The notes beneath the pieces are model-generated. The model was not told where the DNA came from. It made no database searches and saw nothing but the letters and a program-made list of their open reading frames with translations. Shown here one piece after another: positions 34,578 to 44,259 of a stretch of 64,000 nucleotides of DNA. A program made the position numbers and the translations under genes. Position 1 is the stretch's first letter. The number at the start of each line of letters is the position of its first letter. Source of the stretch: Agrobacterium tumefaciens (GTDB taxonomy: Bacteria > Pseudomonadota > Alphaproteobacteria > Rhizobiales > Rhizobiaceae); assembly GCF_013318015.2 (NCBI RefSeq), contig NZ_CP115841.1, forward strand, positions 744,001-808,000, given 5' to 3'.

Positions 34578-36629
34578 TCAATCGCCACTGCTCTCATGGA
34601 AGTGATTGTAGATTTGCCGCGCTACGGCTTCTGAAATGCCGGTGACATTCATCAGATCGTTGAGGCCTGCGCGTGAAACCGCCTTGGCCGTACCGAAATG
34701 CTGCAGCAGCGAGCGCTTGCGTCCTGGGCCGATCCCCGAAATTTCATCCAGCGGATTGCGCACCATTTCCTTCTTGCGTCGCGCCCGGTGTGAGCCGATG
34801 GCAAAACGGTGGGCCTCGTCGCGCATGCGCTGGATGAAGTAAAGCACGGGATCGCGCGGCGGCAGGGAAAAATCGCTGCGGCCATCCGCAAAGAAGCGCT
34901 CGCGGCCCGCCTCGCGGTCCACACCCTTGGCGACACCGATGGCAATCACGCTGTCGCGAATGTCGAGCTCATCGAGGATGGCACGCACCGCCGTCATCTG
35001 TCCCTGACCACCATCGATCAGGATAACGTCCGGCCAGGCGGGGAAGGGCATGTCCGCGGCTTCCTCGGGTGTGGGCGTCAGCGTCTGCGCGCGGTCGGGC
35101 TTGCCCTCTTCCTTCAACAGGCGCGAGAAGCGGCGGGTCATGACCTCACGCATCATGCCGAAGTCGTCACCGGGAGTGATGTCAGTCGATTTGATGTTGA
35201 ACTTGCGATACTGGTTTTTCACGAAGCCTTCCGGCCCCGCCACCACCATGCCGCCCACGGCATTGGTGCCCATGATGTGCGAGTTGTCGTAAATCTCGAT
35301 CCGGCGCGGCACGTAAGGAAGGTTGAAGGTTTCCGCGAACCCCTTCAACAACCGCGCCTGAGACGAGGTTTCCGCCAGCTTGCGGCCATGCGCCTCGCGG
35401 GCATTGGCAAGAACATGGTCGGTGATGTCCTTCTTCTCGCCGCGCTGCGGCACGCTGATCGTGACCTTGTGTCCGGCTTTTTCGCCAAGAGCAGCGGCCA
35501 GCAATTCCTGTTCCTCTACGGTTTCGGAAAGCAGGATCTGCTTCGGGACCGGTTTGTCGTCGTAAAATTGTGCCAGGAACGCATTGAGGATTTCCGAGCC
35601 GGGCAGGGACGGGTCGGCCTTCGGGAAATAAGCGCGGTTGCCCCAGTTCTGGCCGGTGCGGAAAAAGAACACCTGGATGCAGGATATGCCGCCCTCGTGA
35701 TGGATGGCGAAAACATCCGCCTCCTCGATGCCGGCCGGATTGATGCCCTGATGGCTCTGGACGTGCGAGAGCGCCGCCAGCCGGTCGCGATAGACGGCGG
35801 CGCGCTCGAAGTCGAGATCCTCGGCCGCCTCGTTCATCTGCCGGGCAATCGCGGTCTTGACGCTCTGGCTCTTGCCGGACAGGAAATCCTTGGCTTCCTT
35901 GACGAGTTCCGCATACCCCTCATCGCTCACCTCATGTGTGCAGGGGCCGGAACAGCGTTTGATCTGGTAAAGAAGACAGGGACGCGTGCGGGTTTCGAAA
36001 ACGCTGTCGGTGCAGGTGCGGATCAAGAACGCGCGTTGCAGTGAATTGATCGTGCGTCCAACGGCTCCGGCAGAGGCGAAGGGTCCGAAGTAGTCGCCCT
36101 TGCGCGCCCGCGCACCCCGGTGCTTGAAAATCGCCGGTGCACGATTGTCGGCTGTGATCAGGATATACGGAAATGACTTGTCGTCGCGCAAAAGCACGTT
36201 AAAGCGCGGCCGCAAGCGTTTGATGAGGTTAGCTTCCAGTAGAAGCGCCTCGGTTTCCGTGCGGGTGGTGACGAATTCCATATGGGCGGTCAGCCGCACC
36301 ATCTGCGCAATGCGGTTGGAATGCACGCGACCCTGGGCATAGTTGCCGACGCGCTTCTTCAGCGAGCGCGCCTTGCCGACGTAAAGAACGTCGTTCGCCT
36401 CGTTGAACATGCGGTAGACACCCGGCGAGTTCGGCAGGTGTTTGACGAATTCGCCGATCAGATCCATGCCCTTCAGGCCGGATTCGTTTTTCCAGCCGGC
36501 ATTCCAGTCCATGCCGGCAACGTCGCGCGGTGCCTCGGCCGCGTCTGTCGCGGCAAGGTTTGCATCGTCGTCTTCGTCATCGGTTTCATCGAAGAGAATA
36601 CCGCCGTCAGGCAGCTTCTTTCCGTTCAT
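34578..36629 (-). CDS. uvrC: Excinuclease ABC subunit C
   Basis: UvrC makes the two incisions in nucleotide excision repair. The 683-residue protein has an alphaproteobacterial acidic N-terminal extension (about 1-60), the GIY-YIG nuclease domain ([27 protein letters not shown]), a UVR motif near [18 protein letters not shown], the RNase H-like nuclease ([20 protein letters not shown] and [11 protein letters not shown]), and a C-terminal helix-hairpin-helix ([17 protein letters not shown]). It overlaps the upstream reductase gene by four bases. Confidence 0.97.
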   Translation of the reverse strand: MNGKKLPDGGILFDETDDEDDDANLAATDAAEAPRDVAGMDWNAGWKNESGLKGMDLIGEFVKHLPNSPGVYRMFNEANDVLYVGKARSLKKRVGNYAQGRVHSNRIAQMVRLTAHMEFVTTRTETEALLLEANLIKRLRPRFNVLLRDDKSFPYILITADNRAPAIFKHRGARARKGDYFGPFASAGAVGRTINSLQRAFLIRTCTDSVFETRTRPCLLYQIKRCSGPCTHEVSDEGYAELVKEAKDFLSGKSQSVKTAIARQMNEAAEDLDFERAAVYRDRLAALSHVQSHQGINPAGIEEADVFAIHHEGGISCIQVFFFRTGQNWGNRAYFPKADPSLPGSEILNAFLAQFYDDKPVPKQILLSETVEEQELLAAALGEKAGHKVTISVPQRGEKKDITDHVLANAREAHGRKLAETSSQARLLKGFAETFNLPYVPRRIEIYDNSHIMGTNAVGGMVVAGPEGFVKNQYRKFNIKSTDITPGDDFGMMREVMTRRFSRLLKEEGKPDRAQTLTPTPEEAADMPFPAWPDVILIDGGQGQMTAVRAILDELDIRDSVIAIGVAKGVDREAGRERFFADGRSDFSLPPRDPVLYFIQRMRDEAHRFAIGSHRARRKKEMVRNPLDEISGIGPGRKRSLLQHFGTAKAVSRAGLNDLMNVTGISEAVARQIYNHFHESSGD

Positions 36630-37414
36630 TCAGGTATCTCCGCCACATCAGGGGTTTCCCAGCCAAGATGCTGGCCGCCATCGAGCGCGATCATTTGTCC
36701 GGTGATCGACGGCGTATCAAAAAGAAAGCGAATCGTCCGCCCGAACTCGTCGGGTTCCGGACCGCGCTTTAATATAAGGCCGTCGATCTGCGCCTGAAAG
36801 TCCTCCGGCGCCTGTCTTTCGCTTTTGAAGGAGGGACCCGGCCCGATGGCGTTGACGCGCACCCGCGGCGCAAAACTCTGCGCCATCGTCCGTGTGGCTG
36901 TCCAAAGGGCCGATTTCGAAAGCGTATAGGAGTAAAAACGCGGCGTTAGCGCAAGTACGCGCTGATCGATGATGTTGACGATCAGTCCGGATTTATCCTG
37001 AGGCAATTGCTGAACGAATGCGGCCGCGATGAGGGAAGGCGCCCGCACATGCACGGAAAAATGCGCGTCGAAGATTGCCGGATCGGGCGTTTCTGCCGAA
37101 TCGTCCAGAAAAATGGATGCATTGTTGACGACGACGCCTATCGGGCCGAGCGCCGAAGATGCCTGTTCGACAAGCGCCATTGTTGGCGATGATTGTGTCA
37201 GATCCGCCTGAACGGCAACGGCCTTGCCGCCTTTTTGCCTTATTTCGTTAGCGAATTCCTCGGCTTGCCCCATAGAGGCATTGGCGTGGACGGCAATCGC
37301 AAAGCCATGCGAGGCCAAATCCGTGGCGATCGCCCGCCCGAGCCGCCGGGCGGCACCCGTTATCAAGACTGTCTTCGGTATATTTTCTTTCACAGCGGAC
37401 CTGCATTTGCTCAT
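36626..37414 (-). CDS. FolM/PTR1-like pteridine reductase (SDR)
   Basis: A 262-residue short-chain dehydrogenase from ATG 37412-37414. It carries the pteridine-reductase signature: TGAARRLG at 19-26 (TGxxxRxG, for NADPH), and Asp150, Tyr163 and Lys167 at the active site, where ordinary SDRs have Ser in place of the Asp; the spacing 13 and 4 matches Leishmania PTR1. FolM-type enzymes reduce dihydromonapterin or dihydrofolate. It heads an operon with uvrC (4-base overlap), pgsA, moaD and moaE. Substrate is inferred. Confidence 0.82.
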   Translation of the reverse strand: MSKCRSAVKENIPKTVLITGAARRLGRAIATDLASHGFAIAVHANASMGQAEEFANEIRQKGGKAVAVQADLTQSSPTMALVEQASSALGPIGVVVNNASIFLDDSAETPDPAIFDAHFSVHVRAPSLIAAAFVQQLPQDKSGLIVNIIDQRVLALTPRFYSYTLSKSALWTATRTMAQSFAPRVRVNAIGPGPSFKSERQAPEDFQAQIDGLILKRGPEPDEFGRTIRFLFDTPSITGQMIALDGGQHLGWETPDVAEIPE

Positions 37415-37761
37415 ACACGCCCTATTTGCTGGATATAATCGCAAATCGCAAGCTGTCCGTGGGCCGTAAAAGAATTGTGTGGATTTTTATTGGTAATGTA
37501 ATTTAAATTTAATTTGAATATAACTAAGTTTAAATTCGATATATTGGAAATTAAGTTTCCGGTAGGGTTAATAAAACCCTTGTGGCAATTAGGCAACGTC
37601 TAATTCTAGTCACGTGTCTGCCCCAAACAATTCACATTTTGGCTCTTTGATCTCCGCATTCTCCCATCAAATTCAATTTTCAGAGGGGCGATTAACCCGA
37701 CGAATTTACCGCGTCTAAAAACAATGTTTTGAGTACGGCGCGGTCCTGAAAGGAGAATAAC
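37415..37761. promoter_or_regulatory. AT-rich upstream region of the porin gene
   Basis: No gene in these 347 bases. Positions about 37480-37560 are extremely AT-rich (TAATTTAAATTTAATTTG and similar). Two small inverted repeats follow: GGAAA (37546-37550) with TTTCC (37556-37560), and AGGGTT (37564-37569) with AACCCT (37575-37580). The region must hold promoters for both divergent genes; the porin gene has the ribosome binding site GAAAGGAGAATAAC just before its ATG at 37762. Confidence 0.6.
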
Positions 37762-38418
37762 ATGCGTATTTTCGTAGCAACCATTATGGCTTCGACCATT
37801 GCAGCCGCCGGTTTCTCGGCTGCTCATGCCGCTGACGCCGTAAACGACGTGCCGCAGGCACCGGTAGCCTACGACCAGCCCGCTCCGGTCAAGAACTGGA
37901 CCGGCGCTTACCTCGGTGGTACCGCCAACTACGATTGGGGCCGTTTCAGCTCCAGCAACGACGGCCGTGACGCCAAGGGCGCCGGCGGCGGCATCTACGG
38001 CGGTTACAACATGCAGAACGGCCAGATCGTTTACGGTGCCGAAGCAGACGTTAACCTCGGCCGCGAGCGCGGTTCCGCTGGTACGGTTGGTGGCAACGCC
38101 GTCGAAGGCAAGCAGGGCGTCAACGGCTCGCTGCGTGCTCGCGTCGGTTACGACATGAACCCGTTCCTGCTGTACGGTACGGCTGGTCTCGCAGCCTCCG
38201 ACAACAAGGTACGTGACGCGACCTCCAAGGACAGCGCAACCGCCCTCGGCTACACCGTTGGTGCCGGCGTTGAAGCCATGGTTACGGACAACATCACTGC
38301 CCGTCTGGAATATCGCTACAGCGACTACCAGAAGAAGGACTACAGCCTGGACTCCGGCGCGTTCTCGCGCGGCTTCGACGACCACTCCGTCAAGGCCGGT
38401 ATCGGCGTCAAGTTCTGA
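37762..38418 (+). CDS. ropB: RopB/Omp25-family outer-membrane beta-barrel protein
   Basis: A 218-residue outer-membrane protein with a signal peptide (MRIFVATIMASTIAAAGFSAAHA) and an eight-strand barrel of the Omp25/Omp31 family: NWTGAYLGGTANYDWG near the start, GGIYGGYNMQNGQIVYGAEAD, RARVGYDMNPFLLYGTAGLA, and the ending DDHSVKAGIGVKF with terminal Phe. It matches RopB of Rhizobium and Agrobacterium in size and pattern. A strong ribosome binding site, strong terminator and biased codons point to high expression; the AT-rich upstream region suggests tight control. Confidence 0.9.
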   Translation: MRIFVATIMASTIAAAGFSAAHAADAVNDVPQAPVAYDQPAPVKNWTGAYLGGTANYDWGRFSSSNDGRDAKGAGGGIYGGYNMQNGQIVYGAEADVNLGRERGSAGTVGGNAVEGKQGVNGSLRARVGYDMNPFLLYGTAGLAASDNKVRDATSKDSATALGYTVGAGVEAMVTDNITARLEYRYSDYQKKDYSLDSGAFSRGFDDHSVKAGIGVKF

Positions 38419-38438
38419 TCCTTCAAGGATCGGTAAAG

Positions 38439-38470
38439 AAAAGCCGGGGTTTACGCCCCGGCTTTTTTGT
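38439..38470 (+). terminator. Rho-independent terminator after the porin gene
   Basis: AAGCCGGGG (38441-38449) pairs with CCCCGGCTT (38456-38464) around TTTACG, and is followed by TTTTTGTTTTT. Confidence 0.95.
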
Positions 38471-38533
38471 TTTTGCCATCAGTTACAGCATCCATGCCCG
38501 GCGATCAGGCCAGGCATGGCGCTCACATTGGCG

Positions 38534-39130
38534 TCAGGCGGCAGCCCTCATGTCCTTATAGGCTTGGAAACGCTTGCCGAATGTTTCCGGCCATTGCGCC
38601 AGCGCCTCGTGCCCTTCGGCCCATTCACCTGCAAAACGCAGATCGAGATAACCGATCAACGCCGCAAGGGCGAAATGTCCGCCATGCAGCTTCTTGCCGG
38701 TTTTCGGCAGGTTGGCGTTGAGATGATCCAGACCCTTCACCGCCTTTTTCCACTGCTTGTCGATCCATGGCTGGTGAACTCTGTCCTCCGGGCGGGAACG
38801 GCGCTCGTAAACGATGGCCAGCAGGCAATCCATGATGCCGTCGCAGAGCGCTTCCAGAATTTCCGCTTCGGTGCGCTTGCCGTTCTTTTTCGGGTAGAGC
38901 TTGCCGCCCGAAAGGCGGTCTAGATAGTGCATGATCGCGACGCTGTCATAGACCGAGCCGCCATCGTCCAGAAGCAGGACCGGAATTTTGCCGAGCGGAT
39001 TGTTGTCAACCAGCGTCGCGGGCTCGGCATTGGTGTCGACGGCGACGTTGGTAATGTCGATGCCGAGATGGCGGGCGGCCATGCGCACCTTGGCGGAGTA
39101 GGGGGAAGTGACGGAATAAAGCAGTTCCAT
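38534..39130 (-). CDS. Glutathione S-transferase
   Basis: A 198-residue GST. The thioredoxin-like half reads MELLYSVTSPYSAKVRMAARHLG, with Ser/Tyr at the expected catalytic region and NPLGKIPVLLLDDGGSVYDSVAIMHYLD binding glutathione. The helical half includes FALAALIGYLDLRFAG. It is convergent with the porin gene and follows the RNase T2 gene by about 30 bases on the same strand. The substrate is unknown. Confidence 0.9.
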   Translation of the reverse strand: MELLYSVTSPYSAKVRMAARHLGIDITNVAVDTNAEPATLVDNNPLGKIPVLLLDDGGSVYDSVAIMHYLDRLSGGKLYPKKNGKRTEAEILEALCDGIMDCLLAIVYERRSRPEDRVHQPWIDKQWKKAVKGLDHLNANLPKTGKKLHGGHFALAALIGYLDLRFAGEWAEGHEALAQWPETFGKRFQAYKDMRAAA

Positions 39131-39163
39131 AGTCGGGTCCTGACATATGTTGATGTGTGGGTA

Positions 39164-39937
39164 TTAGCGAATGGGGACGATTTCGGTAGCGCTGACGCGG
39201 CAGCCCTTGCGGTCAAGCTCAGGGCAATCGCGGAATGTCATGTCCTTGTTGAGGCAGATACGGACTTCCTCAAGGCGTTTTCCGTCACAGCTGATCGAGA
39301 CGCCGCGTTTCGACATGCCGGGGTTGGCGTCGGTGAAGGCGGTTTCGATGGCGTCGGCGGAAAGGGTGGCGCCTTTAGCGCCCGAGGCAATCGTCTCCGG
39401 CAGCTTGACCGCCTCGAAGGCGGTTCGTGTTGCCGAAAAATAATCCTTCTGCGAAAGGCCGGAGCAGGCGCCGTGCTTGCGCCACTGGTGGCCGATCAGG
39501 CCCATGGAGGGCATGATGTCGAACATCATGCGGCCGATTGCGTCGGGCACACGGTCCGGCTCGCTGCTCGTGCAGAATTCGGGGTATCCGGTTTCGTTTT
39601 GCGGCCAGAGCCCGTGTACGACAAAACCGTACCGCCTGTCGCTGCCGCATTGCTGGCGATTGCCGGAACCTTCGGAGCTGGCGCAGAACGCCGGCGACCA
39701 GGAGAGCGAAAGCACATAAAAATCGAAGCCTGTTCCGGCGGGCACAGGGCTTTTGCCCGTGTCTCGTCGGGCAATTTCCGGCTGGGATATTTCGGGCCTG
39801 GAATTGCCGGCGGGCTGCGTTTGGGATTGGGTCTGCCGGTTGGTTGCAGAACCGGTCGGGGCCGGATTTTCCCGCGAAAACCAAAGGGCCGCAAGCGACA
39901 GAAGACCGAGGGCGATGAAACCGGCATAACGCTTCAT
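39164..39937 (-). CDS. Secreted or membrane-anchored ribonuclease T2
   Basis: An RNase T2-family enzyme of about 257 residues with both catalytic segments: CAS I as GFVVHGLWPQ and CAS II as GHQWRKHGAC, each with the catalytic His. The N-terminus (MKRYAGFIALGLLSLAALWF) is a signal peptide or anchor, followed by a Gln/Pro/Thr-rich linker, so it acts in the periplasm or outside. Eight or so cysteines fit extracytoplasmic disulfides. A GTG three codons upstream (39946) is an alternative start. Role could be RNA scavenging. Confidence 0.9.
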   Translation of the reverse strand: MKRYAGFIALGLLSLAALWFSRENPAPTGSATNRQTQSQTQPAGNSRPEISQPEIARRDTGKSPVPAGTGFDFYVLSLSWSPAFCASSEGSGNRQQCGSDRRYGFVVHGLWPQNETGYPEFCTSSEPDRVPDAIGRMMFDIMPSMGLIGHQWRKHGACSGLSQKDYFSATRTAFEAVKLPETIASGAKGATLSADAIETAFTDANPGMSKRGVSISCDGKRLEEVRICLNKDMTFRDCPELDRKGCRVSATEIVPIR

Positions 39938-40136
39938 TTCGTGCACGTTCTCCGGAAAATGGACGACCTCGTATCGCCCGCAGACGACAAAGCGGTCTTA
40001 CATAAATTTGTGAACGAGGCAAACGGGCAAAAAGGTTGAAAGCTTCGCCGCATAACGAATAGAGTCGAACGAATCTTCTGCGGAGTGCGGAAATCGGGTT
40101 GGGGTGAAGCTGGGGGAAATAGGCGGGCATGACCGC

Positions 40137-41072
40137 ATGACATTGAAGAAATACATCTGGCCCGTCATTGGTCTGGCAACGATCGGTTTTTCGGCCTGGC
40201 TGCTCTATCACGAGCTGCGCGGTCTTTCACTCGATGATCTATGGGAAAGCCTCACGGCCATTCGCGCGCGGGACTGGGTGTGCTCCGGCCTGTCGACGCT
40301 TGTCGCCTATGCCGCCCTTGCAGGTTACGACCGCATCGCTCTCCAGCATCTCGGCCGGAAGGTAAACTGGTTCTTCATCACGCTCACCTCCTTCACCACC
40401 TACGCGCTTTCCCACAATGTCGGGGCATCCGTGTTTTCCGGTGCCGTCGTCCGATATCGGGCCTATACGTCCAAAGGGTTGAGCGCTGCCGAAGTCGGCA
40501 TTCTCGTCGGCCTTTGTTCTTTCACCTTCATCATCGGAACGATCATGCTCATCGGTCTGGTGCTGGTCTACGAACCGGACATTACCGAGCGCTTTACCGG
40601 CATCCTGCCCGTGGAAGCATCAACGACAACCGGCGTCCTGCTGCTCGCCATCGTCGCACTTTATGTGCTCGGCAGTCTTTTGAAGCTGCGGCCGCTGAAA
40701 ATCGGTTCGTTTTTTCTGCCATATCCCGTGCCGAAACTGGTGGCGCAACAGCTTGTCATCGGTCCGATCGAACTGATCGGAGCCGCAGGCATCATCTATT
40801 TCGCGCTGCCGGAAGCCGGAAATCCCGGTTTCATGATCATTCTCGGGATTTTCCTGATTTCCTTTTCCGCGGCGCTCATCTCGCACGCGCCGGGCGGGCT
40901 TGGCGTGCTGGAGCTGGTGTTCGTCACCGGCCTGCCTGATATGAACCCGGCTGACGTGATTGCGGCGCTGCTGGTGTTCCGGCTGTTCTACCTCATCATC
41001 CCGTTCATCATGGCGCTGTTCGTGATCCTGTTCTTTGAGCGATCGCAGCTTGCACAGGCGCGGAAGGGGTGA
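40137..41072 (+). CDS. UPF0104/YbhN-like membrane protein
   Basis: An integral membrane protein of 311 residues with about eight spans, of the lysylphosphatidylglycerol synthase transmembrane-domain family (YbhN/UPF0104). Typical segments are TLTSFTTYALSHNVGASVFSGAVVRYR and ISFSAALISHAPGGLGVLELVF. It lacks the cytoplasmic aminoacyl-transferase half of MprF, so it is more likely a lipid flippase-type or unknown-function protein than a lysyl transferase. ATG 40137 is chosen; another start at 40104 (GTG) is possible. Convergent with rlmJ. Confidence 0.85.
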   Translation: MTLKKYIWPVIGLATIGFSAWLLYHELRGLSLDDLWESLTAIRARDWVCSGLSTLVAYAALAGYDRIALQHLGRKVNWFFITLTSFTTYALSHNVGASVFSGAVVRYRAYTSKGLSAAEVGILVGLCSFTFIIGTIMLIGLVLVYEPDITERFTGILPVEASTTTGVLLLAIVALYVLGSLLKLRPLKIGSFFLPYPVPKLVAQQLVIGPIELIGAAGIIYFALPEAGNPGFMIILGIFLISFSAALISHAPGGLGVLELVFVTGLPDMNPADVIAALLVFRLFYLIIPFIMALFVILFFERSQLAQARKG

Positions 41073-41081
41073 GGTAAGCCC

Positions 41082-41945
41082 TCAATCCTCTTCCGGCTTT
41101 TCCTCGCCGCGTAGCCAGAAGGCGCGGTGCGAGGCGTATCTGTCCTGCGCCATCACCGTCTTCAGGAATGGCAGCAGCGTGTGCAGCTCGTCCTTCAGCG
41201 TGTAGGGCGGGTTGACGACGATGAGGCCTGAGCCGCTCAAGCCTTCCAGCCGGTCGCTTTTCACGGAAAGTTCCGCGCACAGCATCTTCGGAATGTCGAA
41301 GGATTGCAGCCGCTCGTGGAAATCCTTGATCGGTGCTCCTTTTTTGAGCGGATACCACAGGCAATAGGTGCCGGTGGAGAAACGCCGATATGCCTTGTTC
41401 AACCCATCCGCCAGCCGCTGATATTCATTTTCAAGCTCGAAAGGCGGATCGACGAGGATGAGGCCGCGTTTTTCCTTCGGCGGCAGATGCGCGCCAAGCG
41501 ACAGCCAGCCATCGAGCTCCGTCACCCGAACTTGATAATCCCCCTCGAACAGACGCGCCAGCGCGCGTGCGTCGTCCGGGTGCAGTTCCATGGCCGAAAG
41601 CCTGTCCTGCGGGCGGAACAGCATGCGCGCGAGCTTCGGCGAGCCGGGGTAGAACTGCATGCCGCCTTCGGGGTTAAGCTCTCTCACGGTGGAAAGATAG
41701 GATTCCAGCAATTCGGCGACAGGGGCCGGCAGATCGGCGTCCATCAGCTTGCCGATGCCGGTCTGCCATTCGCCTGTCTTCTGCGCCTCTTCCGACGACA
41801 GGTCGTAGAGGCCGATGCCGGCATGAGTATCCAGCACCCGAAACGCCTTGTCCTTGTTCTGCAGGTAACGGACGAGACGGGCGAGAACGGCGTGTTTGAG
41901 GACATCCGCGAAATTGCCGGCGTGGTAGATGTGGCGATAGTTCAT
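41082..41945 (-). CDS. rlmJ: 23S rRNA (adenine2030-N6)-methyltransferase
   Basis: RlmJ methylates A2030 of 23S rRNA. The 287-residue protein opens MNYRHIYHAGNFADVLKHAVLARLV, the family hallmark, has the SAM-binding FRVLDTHAGIGLYDL, and the N6-adenine catalytic motif as VDPPFE at about 167-172. Length is typical. It stands alone, with its start facing the molybdopterin oxidoreductase gene. Confidence 0.96.
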   Translation of the reverse strand: MNYRHIYHAGNFADVLKHAVLARLVRYLQNKDKAFRVLDTHAGIGLYDLSSEEAQKTGEWQTGIGKLMDADLPAPVAELLESYLSTVRELNPEGGMQFYPGSPKLARMLFRPQDRLSAMELHPDDARALARLFEGDYQVRVTELDGWLSLGAHLPPKEKRGLILVDPPFELENEYQRLADGLNKAYRRFSTGTYCLWYPLKKGAPIKDFHERLQSFDIPKMLCAELSVKSDRLEGLSGSGLIVVNPPYTLKDELHTLLPFLKTVMAQDRYASHRAFWLRGEEKPEED

Positions 41946-42040
41946 GGGATGTGTCTCGCTTCCCGATGGGGATGATGAATATTCTTGATGGACGTCACTT
42001 CGGCCTTTTTGCCGCGTCGCTGATGCAATATAGAAAAGAC

Positions 42041-44194
42041 ATGAACCTTGCGACCCCGATTTCCGCTAAAAACGCCACCCCGAAAGCCGAAAGTGCCACG
42101 CGCATCGGCCACACGGTCTGTCCGCACGACTGTCCGAGCGCCTGCGCGCTGGAAGTGGACATCAATGCCGATGGCAGCATCGGCCGCGTGCGCGGCGCCA
42201 ATGCCAATACATACACTGCCGGCGTCATCTGCGCCAAGGTGGCGCGTTACTCAGAGCGTATCTATCATCCCGGCCGTCTTTTGACCCCGAAGCGCCGCAA
42301 GGGCGCGAAGGGTGCCGGCGACTGGCAGGAGATATCCTGGGAAGCGGCACTGGACGAGGTTGCTGACGCCTTCGTCAAAGCCGAGGCAAAGCACGGCGCC
42401 GAAGCCATCTGGCCTTATTTCTATGCCGGAACCATGGGACAGGTTCAGCGCGATTCCATCGAGCGCCTGCGTCACGCCAAGAAATATTCCGGCTTTTTCG
42501 GATCGATCTGCACCAACATGGCCTGGACGGGTTATGTGATGGGTACAGGCGCGCTTCGCGGGCCAGATCCGCGCGAAATCGGCAAGGCCGATGTCGTTGT
42601 CATCTGGGGCACGAATGCTGTCGCCACGCAGGTCAACGTCATGACCCATGCGGTAAAAGCCCGCAAGGAACGTGGCGCGAAGATCGTCGTCGTCGATATC
42701 TATGACAATCCGACCATGAAACAGGCCGATATGCGCATCGTCCTGCGTCCCGGCACCGATGCGGCGCTCGCCTGCGCCATCATGCACATTGCCTTCCGCG
42801 ATGGTTATGCCGACCGCGATTACATGGCGCGCTTCGCTGACGATCCGGCGGGACTTGAAGAGCATCTGAAATCGAAGACGCCGCAATGGGCGTCCGAAAT
42901 CACCGGTCTTTCCGTGGAGGAAATCGAGGATTTCGCAAGGCTCGTGGGCACGACGAAAAAGACGTTCTTCCGGCTCGGTTATGGTTTCGCCCGCCAGCGC
43001 AACGGCGCGGTCGCCATGCATGCCGCCCTTTCGATCGCCACCGTTCTTGGCTCCTGGCAATATGAAGGCGGCGGCGCCTTCCACAATAACGGCGATATCT
43101 TCCGGCTCAACAAGGCGGAACTGATGGGCACAGCCTATGCCGACCCCAACGTGCGCCAGCTCGACCAGTCGCAGATCGGCCGCGTGCTGACGGGGGATGC
43201 GGAAGCGCTGCGACATGGTGGCCCGGTGACGGCGCTGCTCATCCAGAACACCAACCCCGTCAATGTCGCACCCGAGCAGCGGCTGGTGAAACAGGGTTTC
43301 CTGCGCGACGATCTTTTTGTTGCCGTGCATGAGCAATTCATGACGGAGACGGCCGAGTTGGCCGATATCGTGCTGCCGGCCACCATGTTCCTTGAACATG
43401 ACGATATCTACCGCGCCGGTGGCCAGAACCACATTCTGCTTGGCCCCAAGCTGGTGGAGCCGCCGGAAACCGTGCGCACCAATCTCTTCGTCATCGAAGA
43501 ACTGGCGAAACGTCTTGGTATCGACCATATGCCGGGCTTCGGTCTTTCAGCTCGCGACCATGTCGATCATATGCTGAAAGTCAGCGGCTGGGGCGATTTC
43601 GATACGTTGGCGGAAGAAAAATGGATCGATGCGCAGCCCTCTTTCGAGGTGGCGCATTATCTCGAGGGTTTTGGTTATGGTGACGGAAAATTCCGTTTCA
43701 GCCCCGAATGGGCGACAGGGCCGTCTCCAAACAAACCGCCGAAAAACATCGGCGTGATGGGGCCCGTTGCGCAATTTCCGAAATTCCCGGATCAGGTAGA
43801 TGTCATCGAAACCGCCGACGGAGAGCATCCTTTCCGACTGGCGACATCGCCAGCGCGCAACTTCCTCAACTCCACCTTCGCGGAAACGAAAACCTCCGTG
43901 CAGAAGGAAGGCCGTCCGGAAGTGATGATCTGTTCCGAGGACGCCACCCGCAACGGTATAGCCGATGGCGACATCGTGCGTATCGGCAATGGCCGCGGCG
44001 AAGTGCGCCTCCATGCGAAAATCGTGGAGGGTGCGAGGCCCGGCGTTCTGGTTGCCGAAGGGTTGTGGCCCAACAAGGCGCATCTGGACGGCGAGGGTAT
44101 CAATGTTCTGACGGGCGCCGATGCCGTCGCCCCCTATGGCGGCGCGGCTTTCCACGACAACAAGGTGTGGCTCCACCGCGACGACGAAGCCTGA
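42041..44194 (+). CDS. Molybdopterin oxidoreductase (MopB superfamily)
   Basis: A 717-residue cytoplasmic enzyme binding bis-MGD molybdenum. The N-terminal Fe-S motif is VCPHDCPSAC with a fourth cysteine at GVICAKV (Cys27, 31, 35 and 64), predicting a [4Fe-4S] cluster. The Mo-cofactor domains follow (IVVVDIYDNPTMKQADMRIVLRPGTDAA), ending with the molybdopterin dinucleotide-binding C-terminal domain (FRLATSPARNFLNSTFAET). No twin-arginine signal. Substrate is unknown; no electron-transfer partner gene adjoins. The start at 42041 is preferred over upstream in-frame codons. Confidence 0.9.
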   Translation: MNLATPISAKNATPKAESATRIGHTVCPHDCPSACALEVDINADGSIGRVRGANANTYTAGVICAKVARYSERIYHPGRLLTPKRRKGAKGAGDWQEISWEAALDEVADAFVKAEAKHGAEAIWPYFYAGTMGQVQRDSIERLRHAKKYSGFFGSICTNMAWTGYVMGTGALRGPDPREIGKADVVVIWGTNAVATQVNVMTHAVKARKERGAKIVVVDIYDNPTMKQADMRIVLRPGTDAALACAIMHIAFRDGYADRDYMARFADDPAGLEEHLKSKTPQWASEITGLSVEEIEDFARLVGTTKKTFFRLGYGFARQRNGAVAMHAALSIATVLGSWQYEGGGAFHNNGDIFRLNKAELMGTAYADPNVRQLDQSQIGRVLTGDAEALRHGGPVTALLIQNTNPVNVAPEQRLVKQGFLRDDLFVAVHEQFMTETAELADIVLPATMFLEHDDIYRAGGQNHILLGPKLVEPPETVRTNLFVIEELAKRLGIDHMPGFGLSARDHVDHMLKVSGWGDFDTLAEEKWIDAQPSFEVAHYLEGFGYGDGKFRFSPEWATGPSPNKPPKNIGVMGPVAQFPKFPDQVDVIETADGEHPFRLATSPARNFLNSTFAETKTSVQKEGRPEVMICSEDATRNGIADGDIVRIGNGRGEVRLHAKIVEGARPGVLVAEGLWPNKAHLDGEGINVLTGADAVAPYGGAAFHDNKVWLHRDDEA

Positions 44195-44259
44195 AAGGCT
44201 TGATATTGCACCGCAACAGGGCCAAGCTGAACACTTCCGCGACAGGCAAGGGATATCCG

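Noticed and set aside
34809..36044. 411-codon plus-strand open frame
   Set aside because: Antisense to uvrC; composition is that of a shadow frame.
38927..40039. 370-codon plus-strand open frame
   Set aside because: Spans the antisense of a GST and the RNase T2 gene, both real.
42251..43528. 425-codon minus-strand open frame
   Set aside because: Lies wholly opposite the molybdopterin oxidoreductase, with His/Arg-rich composition typical of an antisense shadow.
43708..44259. Long N-terminal extension of the Nudix protein
   Set aside because: The first half of this frame is an out-of-frame reading of the molybdopterin oxidoreductase. The Nudix protein begins at GTG 44260.
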